This document shows, one piece after another, positions 10,730 through 23,012 of a stretch of 64,000 bases of DNA (position 1 is its first letter; every line of letters begins with the position of its first letter). The translations under genes and the position numbers were made by a program. This DNA comes from Erythrobasidium yunnanense (taxonomy: Eukaryota > Basidiomycota > Cystobasidiomycetes > Erythrobasidiales > Erythrobasidiaceae). A model generated the notes under the pieces. It had not been told where the DNA came from. It saw only the letters and a program-made list of their open reading frames with translations, and made no database searches. Where the stretch lies: the NCBI GenBank assembly GCA_001600175.1, contig BCJC01000003.1:1550001-1614000 (forward strand), written 5' to 3'.

Positions 10730-13609
10730 ATGCTGGCTGTAGCTGCCAAACGTACTTTGGCCAACGCGCGACGTCCGCAGCGTTTGCTCGCTGTGACAGC
10801 GGTGCCATCAGCTTCGACGAGCAAGAGCTTGAGCGGTTCAGCGAGATCCAGCAAGAACATCACCGTCAACATCAACGGCGTCGATACAGAAGTGCCGCAA
10901 GGATCAAGTATCATTCAAGCATGCGAACTGGCTGGCGCTACCATCCCCCGATTCTGGTGAAGCTGCCATCTGTCCTGGAAAGCGCCGTCAAGGGTGGCCA
11001 ACTGACTTTGTCCGCTCGCACATCTACATCTACAGCTACCATGACCGTCTGGCAATAGCAGGAAACTGCAGAATGTGTCTAGTGGAGGTAAGAACGGGCG
11101 TCCACGGTCATGTAGGAACGGCGCCTGACTTTCGCATCTTCTTGATAGGTCTCGCCAGGTCCACCGAAGGTACAGCACATTGAGCCTTAGAGCCCTTCGC
11201 ACACTACTTAATATCATAATCATGCAGCCACAAGTCGCCTGTGCAATGCCTGCGATGCCAGGCCAGAAGATCAAGACGGAGACACCGCTGGTGCACAAAG
11301 CTAGAGAGGGAGTGATGGGTGCGTACACTGCTGAAGTAACTTGGTCCATTCAAGTCAGATGCTAATGTGCACCGGGCTTTTCACAGAGTTCCTACTGGTA
11401 CGCTCAGTAAAGTCCCACATCAGACCGTGGCTGACATCTCACTGGCTCATCTAGGCAAATCACCCATTGTAAGTACGACAACGGCGCTTATATAGGATAA
11501 CGCTCATGCTACATCTTCTTCTAGGGATTGTCCAATCTGCGACCGTAAATATCGACAGTTTTGTTCACTCGACATTGAAGATGGCTAATATCGCTTACTT
11601 TTCTGCCTGTCTTACGCCGATCAGAGGGAGGTGAGTAGTCATTCTCATACATTACGTGTCAAGTGCAATACTAAGCCGCTCTACAGGACAATGCGATCTG
11701 CAAGACCAGTCCATGCGATACGGAAGCGACCGAACTCGATTTCACGAGATAACCGGCAAGCGAGCTGTAGAAGACAAAGACATGGGACCTCTGGTGAAGA
11801 CCGTCATGACACGATGCATTCACTGCACGAGGTGTATCCGATTCGCCAACGAAGTTGCCGGCGTCGATGAGTTGGGAAGCACAGGCCGAGGAAACGAGAT
11901 GCAGATTGGAACATACGTACAGAAGGTCGTCAACTCGGAAATGTCTGGAAACATCATTGATCTCTGCCCTGTCGGAGCCCTTACAAGCAAGCCATACGCT
12001 TTCCAGGCTAGACCTTGGGAACTCAAGAAGACGGAAAGTATCGATGTCTTTGATGGAATCGGCAGCAATATCAGAATCGACTCTCGGGGAACACAAGTCT
12101 ACCGCATCCAGCCGCGAACGAACGACGATGTCAACGAGGAGTGGCTGAACGACAAGAGCCGATTCGCGTATGATGGCCTGAAGTACCAGCGTCTCACCAC
12201 GCCGCTAATGCGCAAGGGAGACAGATTCATGCCTGCTTCATGGCCTGAAGCATTGGATAGGATCGCTCAGGGTCTAGCAGAATCAGGTGCTCAGGGCAAT
12301 GAGATCAAAGCTATTGCAGGATCTCTAGCAGACACAGAAGCGATGGTAGCATTGAAGGATTTGATCAACCGACTTGGATCAGACAACACCACCGTCGACA
12401 CTACTCTTGGCTCAGCTTCCGTTCCTCCTCCAAGCGGTGTTGATATCCGATCAAACTACCTCTTCAACTCTACCATTCCTGGCGCAGAGACCTCAGATGC
12501 TCTCTTGCTCGTAGGCACGAATCCCAGACATGAAGCAGCCATCCTGAATACCCGTCTGCGAAAAGCCTACCTCGCAAACGGACTCGACGTCGCTCTCGTT
12601 GGCGAGAACTTCAACTCTACCTTCGAGTACGAGCATCTAGGAACAGATGTAGCGGCGCTCAAGAAGTTCTTCACGAGCGGAAAGGGAGCCTTTGCGGAGA
12701 AGTTCAAGAATGCAAAGAGACCGATGATCATCGTTGGAAGCAGCGTATACGACCATGCAGATGGTGCGGAAGTACTCAAGACTATCGCTGAGCATGTCAC
12801 CAAGAACAAGGACCGCTTCTCGCATGCCGACTGGCAAGGCTTCAACGTCCTTCAAAGGGTGAGTAAACAGTTTGTAGAGCGAGTCTTCAAGCATCAACTA
12901 ATTGATGTTGTTTCAGGCCATCTCGCATTCTGCTGCCTACGATATTGGCTTTGTTCCTCCTCCTTCCGCTGCATCCGTTACTCCCAAATTCATCTACCTC
13001 CTCAACGCCGACGACTTCCCTTCAGAGACGATTCCAAGAGATGCGTTCGTAGTCTACCAAGGCCATCACGGAGATGCAGGCGCTTCGTTCGCCGATGTCT
13101 GCTTGCCTGGATCCGCTTACACCGAGAAGGCTTCAACATACGTCAACACTGAAGGAAGAGTTCAGGTGTCACGCACGGCGGTAGGACCTCCTGGTGCAAG
13201 CAGAGATGACTGGAAGATCATTCGTGCTCTTTCAGAGATCATGGGCGAGACCCTGCCATACGACGATCTGTCCGGCCTGAGGGACAGAATGTGGGAGGTC
13301 GCTCCTTCCCTCACTTCATATGACGTAGTGGATATCTCGAGCAATGCAAGAGTAGGACTACAATACATGGCGACTGCCAAAACACAAAAGCCAGAGGGAG
13401 GCGTTACCGGAAGCCTCAAGTCAGCTATCACCTCATTCTACCGAACGGACCCAATCTCGAGGGCATCTGTCACGATGGCCAAGTGCGAGTAAGTCGACAC
13501 CAATCGCGGCGTTTATATACCCCTGCTGATAGAATTTGCCAGGGATGCCTTCGTCAAGGGCAATTGGAACGAACACGATGAAGAGCGGCCTCTGGCTTCC
13601 TTTGGGTGA
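10730..13609 (+). CDS. NDUFS1: NADH:ubiquinone oxidoreductase 75-kDa subunit, mitochondrial
   Basis: The largest subunit of complex I's electron-input module (fungal 78-kDa/nuo78 type). [20 protein letters not shown] is an Arg-rich mitochondrial presequence. The ferredoxin domain follows ([19 protein letters not shown]), with a [2Fe-2S] motif [15 protein letters not shown] completed across an intron near 10960-11035. Further iron-sulfur ligands are CPICDQGGECDLQD and [14 protein letters not shown], then the molybdopterin-oxidoreductase-like body ([20 protein letters not shown]). Five or six introns of about 50-100 bp lie in the 5' third, one lies at about 12859-12916, and one splits the final codons. 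The apparent stop at 13490 is intronic: a donor after GA joins to GATGCCTTCGTC, giving [20 protein letters not shown] and a true stop at 13607-13609. The 5' region contains the repeats at 10571. Confidence 0.96.
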
Positions 13610-14001
13610 TGTCAGCATCAGAGTAAGCTAGACTGTCTCAGCACGCATGTATTGTAATATTACTTTGAAAGAGTGTGGATTAACGAATGTGGGTGGATAA
13701 GTAATGCTACAGTCTGCCGATGCTAATGATGAAGGCTACAAGACGAATCTACCGCCTTCCTACTGATTGTGATAATGAATGCTGATGATACGGTCATGAC
13801 TGTGCTGATGCTGATAAATTCTGCTGATGCTAATGATACTGATGATGCTAATGATGCTGCTGATGGTATAGATGATGTCAAAGCTGAAATTCCGAAGAAT
13901 GCGAAGATTGAAGAAAGAATATTGCGAAAGAAGGCTGGAGCTGAGGGTGAATGCAGGCCGATGGACGCCAATAAGGACCTTGCATACGATTCGTGAGACG
14001 G
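13610..14001. repeat. Intergenic stretch with imperfect GAT/GCT-rich simple repeat
   Basis: A 392-bp convergent intergenic region. From about 13775 to 13868 it is a degenerate trinucleotide-based repeat of GCTGAT, GCTAAT and GATGAT units. Frames running through it in both directions (13760-14200) are products of this repeat and are not taken as genes. Confidence 0.7.
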
Positions 14002-15247
14002 TTACGCTTGATGCTCTTGCACTTGGGACAGAGCATGGGCGAGCATTCGACTTGCAGCCATAAGTTGCATGAAGGCAGCACCCTTGATAATCTCTCCTCC
14101 TCCACCGCCGTTCCGAAGGGTGTTGAGACCATTCGTTCCGAATGTGTGATAGGTGTAAGATATGAGGAAATAGCGAAATATTTCGCCATAGGAAACGCAC
14201 CCGTTGTCGAGGAAGTCCTTTAGGTCGACCATATCGGTTAGTCGTAGTACGTTACGTGCTATGATAGGCAGACCCAGAGAAGAGATACCTGTGATTGCTG
14301 ATACTCCGAAAGACTGTGTATCGCGCTGCACAATGTGTGCTGAATCGACTTTCTGTCGCTTTGAATTTGTGCGAAGTGAGTGTTGTTCGTTACCCCTCTT
14401 TCGAGACGGAGTTAGGATTCCTGTGTCGGAATGAGCCATATTAGAGTAGGTGGCGGGCGTGACAGCTGTATCAGGAAGATGAAGACCGGGCGTTTTGTCG
14501 GCTTGCATCTCAATGCGAGCTTGGTTCTTGTTCGCCAATAATCCAGAATCTGTGGTCTTAGTCTTGATCTTGAAGAAAACGTTGAAGACCTCCTGCTGCT
14601 TGGGACCTCTAAGCAGCTCGCTGGCGGGCTTGTTCGAGTCTTTATGTGCTTTGTGCTCCCTATCCCACAGGTCCTTCAGACTCTCTTTTCCTTTATAGGC
14701 CGCCTTGTTGAGGTATCGATGGTCGCTGACTAAAGACACCTTGTCAAGCTACAATTGCGATCTACCAGCACTCTGGACTCACCACACTTCTCAAGAAAGG
14801 CACGCCTGCCTGTCATTATAATGGCCTGTCAGCTAATTACGCGGAGCCGGGTGTCGTCCATGATGTACCTAAGAGCGTTCCAGACAGCCGAGTTCCCAGC
14901 GCTATTCTCTCCAGTGCACCACATATGATATTGGCAATTCTTCCTGAGTCGGCATCTTTAATCAAGAGAGGGTCGTAGGAGATGATTGGCAAGCCAATAG
15001 CCTCGAGGAGAGCATTCACACGAAGGATGGCCGTCTCCGTTCCCTTTCCGCTGAGCTTCTTACTGATAAGCATATTCGCGATCCAGCGTATATCGAATGC
15101 GCTCCTTTGATCAGGTTCCTGCTGGAGGACAGGTTCGAGAAGAGACGCAACGGCCGCCCACTTCGCCATCCGTTTTGTCGAGCCTTTGCAGAGCCGAGGC
15201 ACCTTTTTAGCCTTTTTTTGAGACTTGGTCTTTCGTGAGTTGGTCAT
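14002..15247 (-). CDS. Unrecognised basic protein, three exons
   Basis: Two long minus frames join through a short middle exon. Exon 1 starts at 15247 with MTNSRKTKSQKKAKKVPRLC, a lysine-rich stretch that could be a nuclear localisation signal. It runs to about 14870. A middle exon near 14812-14785 reads AGVPFLRS. The third exon begins with VSLVSDHRYLNKAAYKGKES and ends at the stop at 14002. Introns of about 45-60 bp with GT...AG ends fit. The protein is about 390 residues, with a KRQKVDS patch and a Gly run (GGGGGE) near the C-terminus. I do not recognise a domain. It is divergent from the next gene (about 255 bp between starts). Confidence 0.55.
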
Positions 15248-15503
15248 TATTGCGGAATTTTACTGTTCTTTCTTTGGTCGTCACAAAGAAAGGCTGTCGC
15301 TTTGACTTTTGGAACAAAGGGGCCAAGAAACGATACTCCAAGAAGACCTCTAAAGGGCTACTGCTGACACTTTTCCATCATTACACGGCAAGTCCAAGCC
15401 TTCTGATCTCCTACGGTCCTAGTCTGGAAGCAAATCCTTCCCCTACCCTCTTGACCTTTCGGACTATCGAGTCTACGTGAGAGATCGCCGGCTACACCCA
15501 ACA

Positions 15504-18500
15504 ATGACTGAGCATTCGAAGATACACCACACCGTCCTGTGGATGAATGAAGAGGTCCAGATAGGGGCTGTCGTTGATTCCCACCTTGACGAGCTGGCCG
15601 TTCTCAGAACCACTAGAACAGGAAATGGCAGACCGGAGTACATCGCAATAGCAATTGTCGCGATGGGGCCAGGAGTGAAGGCAGTGGGACTCCGCTTCGA
15701 TACGTCAGACCTCTCTCAAGACGACGAGGAAGCGTTTCTCGACCGAGATACGGCTATAGCGATGGCTATCAGCCTTCCGCTTCCCCTTGGCAAGCGACTG
15801 CCTGAAGGATACGATATTGGGGCTTGCGGGCGAGAATTACCAGAGCTCGTCAGGCGAGATGTATGCGTACATTTCGAGATAGAGGATGCAGAGGGCGTTC
15901 AATCTCCTCTGCCGCCTTACCTAAGCGTTGACTTGTACGTATAACATGCTGCATTCTTCATATGAGATACCTCGATCTAATAGCCACAGCAGCTCTTGCA
16001 TCGGTTTTCGAACTCCCTTCGGCTTCGAAATAACAGGAGAAGACAATCTATCGAAGCTGGAAACTCTGCTCCAGGACATAACGGAATTCAATGGTCCTGT
16101 ACGAGGTGTCTCCGCTTCTTCCGTCTCCGTTCCTATGGCTCAATTACAGGCAACATTGTCAAGCGCCGATGCCGCAGCGCGTCGAGAAGGAGCAAAGATA
16201 TCGAAAACCTTCCTTGAATCGGTACCCGATATGCAAGATCACGTATTGAGCCCGGCTTTCCTGGCGACCTTTGCCAGCATCGCTGGAATCGGCCTTTCGC
16301 CCGGCTACAAAGAGAGTGCGATTTCATGGATTGTTAACAAGAATGAAGAAGCAGATGATCCAACAGATGCTGCAAAGGTCTACAAGGAGCTAGCGACTCT
16401 CTTCGAAGCGCATCGCAGAAACACTAGCTTCGCAGATCTGACCGAAGCCATGTTCCCCTCCGCACCCACGGGCTTCCTCAACACACTTTCACCTTCGCGG
16501 AACGTATACAAGGATCGAGTCGTGAAAGTCGTGGAGATGCTTTGCGACGGGAGAGTAGCGTTCGATCCCCATCCTATGGTCAGAAGCAATGCGGACGAAG
16601 GCATCGACAATCGGCCAGACGACTTACCTGGCGGACCACTCATTCGCTTGCTGCGACAGGAAAAGGCAGCTGGCCGCATCGAGCTCTACGCTGCATTCAT
16701 TGCATATAGTTTGGATGAACATGTGCTGGAAGCTGCCCTAAGCCTCAAACCTGTTCAGACCCTGCTGGAAAAGATACAGCAGAGATTACTCGCTCGAACG
16801 GATGGCCTGCCTCACGATTCCTCTGCATGGTATATCATGGTAGCGAAGCCTCTGACGTATCTTAGAAACGCAATGGGCAGAGTGATTCATCCAGACGCCG
16901 GTCCTGCTAGAGAGACCATCCTTTACCTGGGAGAATCGAAGGACGTAGTAAAGCGCAACCACGACGAGTTCTTGACGATCAGGCGCAATACTTTGAAGGC
17001 CTTGGAAGCGCTGCTGGAGGGAGAGTCAGTAAAAAAAGCGGCTCAGTACTTTTCCGACCGTATCACAACGCAAGATTCTCGAGATGTCCGCTTTCGCCTA
17101 CTTGGCCAGCTCGTGGAAGGCTCATCTTCTTATCCAGAGGCGGCCTGTCGCAAACTTGGGGAAATCTGCTTGTTCGCAAGTTTTCAGATGTATGCACACC
17201 GTGAGCAGCGCTACTGCCCATTCCCTGTTGGAGATACTGACGCTAGAATACACAGCTGCCTTTCTGCAGCAAACTGCCTGTATGAGGGAAACGGGCGTTA
17301 CTGAGTTAGCCGCCGTCTCTGAATGTGGTTTCAAGATCACGGATCCCACGACCGGATTGTGAGCGATGTCGCAGCGTCGCATGACCTATACTGACCTTGG
17401 CAAAGTGAGTGTATCACAGCCAACCGGACTTCTGCCACAATTCCTTCGTACAGTGCTCGAATAGCATCCAGAGGCGACGAGGATGAAGATACCTTCAAAG
17501 ATAATCTACGAGAGCTCTCCTTCGAGAGTATCCCTACCCTGGAATTTCTGCATCCGAATTGGCAAATGCTTCTCACCGAAGGCTATGTCCGGCCACGTTT
17601 CAGCCAGGGAGGAACTGCAGATGTTCGCCCTCGCCTTGTTCTATCTCCCCTCTCGAGCCTGGCCCCTGCTACTGGAGACTCACGTTACGATTATGGCACT
17701 CTTTACATTAGTTTGGACTTGGGAGATCCCGATGGGGGCAAGCAAAGCGGCTTCAAGATACTTGTTGACAGGGAAGCCGCCGTCCAAGATCGATTCTTTG
17801 TCGATGCAGATCTTAGAAAGGATACTCACGACCTTCTGGCAAGGGTATCGGTCGATCCTCGAGACAAAATCAAGACTGTCCGTATGAGATTCCCCAAGTA
17901 CGAGCCCGATGGCAAGGAATCCACAGCCCTAGAGCTCTCGATCACTCAAGACATATACAGAAAGCTAGGACAGTCATTAGCCGGAGCGCAAGCATTCGCT
18001 GTCCGAGTGAAGATTGAGGCCAATGACGATGCCGGACCCGATACCGCGCTTCACTTCTGCGCCTTCTCGAGCACGAGCAGTGTGTTGATCAGAGATGCCT
18101 TGAGCGACTTAGGTTACCGATTGCCGCTCTTCGATGCGAATCTGCGCGTGCGCATATCCGTCTACAAAGACCTTCCCGATGGCACCCAGTCAGGACCTAT
18201 CTACCTGGTCGCCCGCAATCTAGAGAGAGCCGAACCTCCACACGGTGCTAACGTATCCTACTGCACTGCAAACCCGCAGACGATTATAGTGAAGATCATA
18301 GAATACGCTCTCAAAAACCTCCATCTCAACAATCTGGTCCTTCTTAGCAAGACCCAGCAGGAATTGGTCGATAATATTCACAATATCGGCATTAGGCTGC
18401 GATGGACTACTTTCGCCGGTACTCAATCGCGAGAACGCCGAGTCACCTGGCGTCAGCTCAGACACGGTGCGAGGCAGGAATTCAGTGGCCATGGACCTCT

Positions 18501-18576
18501 AGACAGTTGGATCGGGTTCTTACTGGCAGTAGCTCAGATCTTCAAGCTGGACGGAGATCAGGCTGAACACGAGTAG
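15504..18576 (+). CDS. Large unrecognised protein (about 900 residues)
   Basis: Several exons fit a single frame. Exon 1 is MTEHSKIHHTVLWMNEEVQI, and a short intron near 15932-15989 joins to SSCIGFRTPFGFEITGEDNL. A long exon runs to about 17195. Further small exons give AAFLQQTACMRETGVTELAA (about 17256-17355) and ARIASRGDEDEDTFKDNLRE (from about 17454), leading into HPNWQMLLTEGYVRPRFSQG and a last exon to the TAG at 18574-18576. The C-terminal half has many beta-like stretches (YGTLYISLDLGDPDGG, RLPLFDANLRVRISVYKDLP). There is no signal peptide, helix or catalytic motif that I recognise. It could be two adjacent genes, but continuous splicing across 17300-17560 favours one. Confidence 0.5.
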
Positions 18577-18753
18577 GAGTCATGCCAGACACGATGGTCA
18601 GGAAGGAAAGGCGGGATCATAATGCAGACGCGTGGAAGATGGCTATAAAGAGCGACGTATGCATGCTTCTGTATTTCGAGTGTGCCTCTAGTCTCCATTT
18701 TAACCTATGCTTTGCGTCTCCAGCTTTGAATTTGGTGTGGTTGAGACACACTA

Positions 18754-19598
18754 CTATCTTCTTGTAAATGCGCCTTTGAGCGTCAAGAGTTTCGAGCAGT
18801 CATTCGTTTGACTGAGCTCCAGCTCTATAGGCTGCAGATCGGCTAGAAGAGCTAGGTCCTGCTGCTGCCTGGCTCTGTCGATAACAGCTAAGATCTCTTT
18901 GTACATTCTCGCCAGATTGGCGAAGTAGTTCCCTTCTCTACGACCAACAAGACCTAGTGCTAGAGCCAGACAGATGCCTGCACACAGGCACCATAGGAAA
19001 TTGAAGATGAAGACGGTGATTCGGCCCCTATTTCGTCGAATTACGGCCATCCTGAAGCGGGGAGAATGGCAGAGAATGGTGACCGAGAGGAAAAGATACG
19101 AGCATACCATCGGCAGATTCGCGGTCCACTTTTTGAGCAACTTTGAATCAGCCTTTCTCCCATTTCATGGCCTAAACAACTGACCCAAAACTGTCCAAGT
19201 TCTTTCGTGTACGCTTTCTCCGTCATAGCGTGACGAAGCATAGCGAAGAGAACGATTTGGCAGATGGCATTGATACACCACAAGATGGGCACCAAGGTCG
19301 TGTGCGAGGGACGCGACAAAGGACCATCTCTAATCCACAGCTCTAAGCGTCCAGATGTCGCCCGAATGATTAGGCCTGAAAGGAAGCACAGAATAACTAT
19401 GCTGAGCAAGCCCATGCTGATCCAGCCTTGAATCCAGAATGCTTGCGGCAGCGTCGGATAGATGGCTTCGGTATAGAGATTCTGTACGACAGAGTACACG
19501 TCCGTGCCGGGAGGCTATAATGAAGGGATTAGCTGAATGTACGAAGCCGTTTTTTGTCAACTCACGAGCTGGGAGATGAGATCCTCGAGGCTAGACAT
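18754..19598 (-). CDS. Multi-pass membrane protein, function unknown
   Basis: The start (ATG ending at 19598) gives MSSLEDLISQL, spliced over a short intron to PPGTDVYSVVQNLYTEAIYP. Hydrophobic segments follow: MGLLSIVILCFLSGLII, LVPILWCINAICQIVLFAML, then after another intron near 19190-19130 LPMVCSYLFLSVTILCH and ITVFIFNFLWCLCAGICLAL. The C-terminal part is hydrophilic, with a likely coiled segment (ARMYKEILAVIDRARQQQDL), ending at a TAG at 18754. With about 250 residues and at least four to five helices it may be a short relative of the basidiomycete seven-helix families, but I cannot assign it. It is convergent with the large unrecognised gene. Confidence 0.55.
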
Positions 19599-20358
19599 TT
19601 TGCTCTATCTCTGGTTTCGGGGCAGACTTTGTAGTAAGGAGAGCAGAGAGCAGACTGAGAAGAAGAGATCACTGAGTCTTGAAGTTGAGCGGAAGCTGTT
19701 AGGAGCACGGTGGCCTCCGTCTAAGGCAGGTTGTCGCACCTGATCCGGCATCTCTGACTTTGACAGCAGGGTTGAGAAGGTGAGAAGCCGGTAATGTACT
19801 GGGTTCATCTTCGATGGACGGCGCTGCCAAGGTGTGCAGGTGCGCAGCGGTCGTCGCTCGAGAAGGGCGAAGAGACATGCATCGAATACGGTTTCTCAAA
19901 CAGAGTTGGCTCAGCATAGTAGAGTCAATTGAGGCCTTTCCATTGCAGTACTGTATAGAAACATTGCTAGCCTTCAGCAGCCATGGTCTGTACCCTATGA
20001 ACCTCTGCTTCTTGCAATTTTATTTGTGCCAGCGTTCAGGCAGTAGAGATGCTTAAATTTTCGCAAGCGGGTCCTTCAATATGACATCGTGCAGAAGCTG
20101 CTGTGGATACGATACAGCCAAGGGCTGTTTGACTTGGGCTTTTGGTTTCGTACGAAGGCAAGCGGAAACTGGAGCTCGACCTCCGACTTTACAGCAGCAG
20201 CATCGATTGAGAAGCATCAGGTACACGTCTCCTTGTCTCATTCACCGGCATTGGCACAGCATTGCAGCAGATACATCTTCGACTTTCAGGAATGAGACTG
20301 GCTCCATCGCATAGCGCTCCAGGACTTCCTACTTGTAGAGCTAGCCTCTTGCACAAGC
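19599..20358. other. Intergenic stretch, nothing recognised
   Basis: About 760 bp between the small membrane protein gene and the first BTB-like gene. Short frames on both strands (for example 19814-20056 plus, 19605-19917 minus) show no motif or splice logic. Confidence 0.35.
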
Positions 20359-21543
20359 TCAACAAGAAGGGCACGTACACAGCGATCTGTCCACCCAAGA
20401 AGTGCTGAGAACCGAGAGATTGTTAGCGCTGTTTCTCGTGTTCACCTTGGCAGGCTTGGGATCTTCAACATACTGTTCAGTAACAAATCCCGTCGATACT
20501 CGGTTCAGCATCTTCTCCATTTCAATCTCCATCGGATCCTTTCTTGACTTTTTGTGGGGGCATCCGGCATTGTGTCGCTCGATCTCCTGCTTCCATCGAA
20601 GCAGACTGACTCTCAAGTTCTCATGTTCTCTGAATCCTCTGGCGCCGTACTCTTCGCGCTATAGCGAATCTGTCAGTATGACGACTTTGGAACCGATCTT
20701 AACAGATAAGACGTACCAGTATACGGATACCTCTGATGTCCACGCTATCGACCATCTGCATGAAGAAAGGGTCCTTCGTATTGGCTGTGTTTCTGGCAAC
20801 TGCTGCCGCCGCATCACGGAGGAGGGCGAGTCTGTCGAAGTTGCAGGCATGCCGCAGCAATTTGGATAAACTTTCTTTATCCATTATCTTGTTGCATTCA
20901 GACCGTAGACGAAATCTAGATCCGACAGGAGTCAGCGTCTGCCAGGCGCTTTGAGAAGCCGGAGAGCTCACCGAATGTTGTACTCCAGCACATCCTGCAT
21001 ATGGACGATCTCGTACTTGTAGGCGGCAGCATATAGCCTGATGAGGCTAGCACTGCAGATCGAAAAAAGGTCTGCCATCTGACCGTTGTTGAAGATGCTG
21101 GAAAGCAGATGCTTGATCGTGGTAGCGTCTTCAGCGAGCTTCACTGGTTCAGGCTCGCTTGTATCCTCGCTTCCCAGACTCAGCATGTCGTCAAAGACAG
21201 AGGAATGCTTGGAGAGCGCTGCTTTATCGGCATAGAAGAGATAGACGGGCTCTCTGCGCTCAGTAGCGAGAGGTGTGGACTTCAGGCAGACTATGTCGCC
21301 TGATTGACGAGGAAAGCGTGGGTGTACTACTTCTGATCTTACGAAGTGCGGCGCGTTGGCAGTGACGTCGGACATGTTTCCGCTTTGAGATGCAGAATCG
21401 CTCCAGGCATCAGACATTACAGCTGAAGATGTAGCTGAATTACTGTGATTGTCTTTGCCCCATCCGCTGGCTGCAGGAGCACTCCCCCATGTTGTATCGT
21501 TGTTGCTATTATTGCTGGTACTGGCCCAGCTATCCGAAGCCAT
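20359..21543 (-). CDS. BTB/POZ-like protein, copy 1
   Basis: First of six related minus-strand genes. The Ser/Asn-rich leader (MASDSWASTSNNSNNDTTWG) precedes a BTB-like domain: EVVHPRFPRQSGDIVCLKS, then YLFYADKAALSKHSSVFDDM, the [FY]-x-LxxxSxVFxDM signature of fungal BTB domains, and LYAAAYKYEIVHMQDVLEYN at its end. A donor after VLEYNIR leads to exon 2 (about 20925-20710), a helical BACK-like segment ending DSVDIRGIRIL. Exon 3 (from about 20659) is basic and charged (EHENLRVSLLRWKQEIERHN) and ends at the stop at 20359. Known BTB proteins often link substrates to Cul3 ligases or dimerise; no partner is evident here. Copies 1, 5 and 6 form one subgroup by their ID[IA]-[KR]-G exon 2 ending. Confidence 0.7.
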
Positions 21544-21787
21544 GCTGCGAATGACGACCTGAGAAGAAAGGAGCAGTAGTTCGAGAGAAGAAGAGCAGTA
21601 AGTAGAATGCAAGAGGCTGAAGTTGACGTCAGCCTGGTCGACAGAATGCTGTCGAGCCAAGGATACGTCTGACAACGAGACGTCATATTGGTCAGCAACG
21701 CCTCAGATCCAGATACGCTGCTTCAGCGCATGGCTGCAAGCTAGTCGTAGCTGATTTGCTGCGTTACAAGGGCTTCCTTGCCGACCA

Positions 21788-22704
21788 CTAAGGGCGCTGA
21801 AACTGAAGATGTACCAAGGACATGTCAATCGACTTGATCCTGTCCAGAAGTCTAGCCTGGTTTGGCGCTGTGCCTCCGGCGTACCATGAAGAATATCTTC
21901 AATCTCTTCGACTTCTCTGCAAATGTGTGTGATTCGGCCGTTGAAGGCCTTGCCGAGGTGATGAAGCTGTTCTGACAGTCAGCGCTTACGAGTTCGTAGG
22001 GCGCCCTTTAAGCAGTCTACTGCTCACTAGTAAACAATTGGCTTCGCCATCCACTGATCGGGAGAATCTCTGCAGCACGCTTCCAGACAGATAGGTGCTT
22101 TCGGAGACTACAGCTTCAACGATGTCTTGCATGAGAGACTGTCTCCCAACCAAAGATGCCGGTTGCATAAGACTAGCTGCTGAGTCAACCAATGTGCACC
22201 CTTTGCAATCTGCCTCGGCGGCTGCTAATCGAAAGCTGGCCAAGATAAAATAAGTCAGCGTGAGACACTACGGTACATTCGTAAACAAGTCAGAAGTACC
22301 GAATGCTCTGCTCAACACTGCTTTGTATCATAAAGGCTTGATGTTGGTTAGTAGCGGCATACAGCTCGACCATCAGCCGGCATGGTGGCCATGTTCGGAT
22401 GCTTGCTGACATCGTCTTGCATCAAGTGGAAAAGACGTGCAAGGATTTGGGCCTGCTCCTCCAGTTGCACTATAGGTGCCTGTCCTGCGGTCCCGCCGAG
22501 CAACACCATATCTGCAAAGACGAGCGACGCGCGCGATAAGGATTCCTCTTCCATGAAGAAGAGCATCGCTAGTGTTGTGGGTGCATCTGAAGCATCGCTG
22601 ATCTGACCAGGTGCGCTACGAAGACAGATTTTGGCGTTGCCTCCTCCTGAGAAGTCTGGGTGGACATTAATGACAGTGTTCTGGACAGACTCAGCGAGAT
22701 CCAT
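21788..22704 (-). pseudogene. BTB/POZ-like copy 2, frame disrupted
   Basis: Exon 1 starts MDLAESVQNTVINVHPDFSG and shows LFFMEEESLSRASLVFADMV and VQLEEQAQILARLFHLMQDD, the family pattern. At about 22368-22372 the frame shifts: the expected continuation VELYAATNQHQAFMIQSSVE is present but one frame away. Exon 2 (about 22243-22000) matches copies 3 and 4 (LMQDIVEAVVSESTYLSGSV, SVDGEANCLL). The third-exon equivalent (LHHLGKAFNGRI, ARLLDRIKSIDMSLVHL) is again split over two frames, so there are at least two disruptions. Probably a decaying copy; an assembly error at both places is less likely. It belongs with copies 3 and 4. Confidence 0.6.
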
Positions 22705-23012
22705 TGTGTATCAAGTAGGGAGAGAGCAAAGGTAAGCTGGCCAGACTAGAGGGCATCGTCTCTTGATGCAGGCTTGACCGGCTCGAAGACGTCCGACGGG
22801 CTTGAGCATATCACGTTCGGACGCACAAAGCATGACAAGGACTGTGGAACCAAAGCATCCGTACATTCACTGGGAGGTTCGAATTGCAAGTTTAGGAAGC
22901 CAAGGGGCGAGTGTGCTGATTTCCCGAAGCCATCCTCTCTGTTTTTGGACTAGGCATACATTGTAAGGATGCCGGAAGAGCAGAGCACAAGTCTACGACT
23001 CTACAGGCAAGT
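22705..23012. other. Short intergenic stretch between BTB-like copies 2 and 3
   Basis: About 300 bp holding the 5' flank of copy 2 and 3' flank of copy 3. I see no other feature. Confidence 0.4.

Noticed and set aside
13723-14223. Overlapping frames on both strands near the convergent ends
   Set aside because: They run through a GAT/GCT simple repeat and show repeat-derived Asp/Ser/Ile runs.
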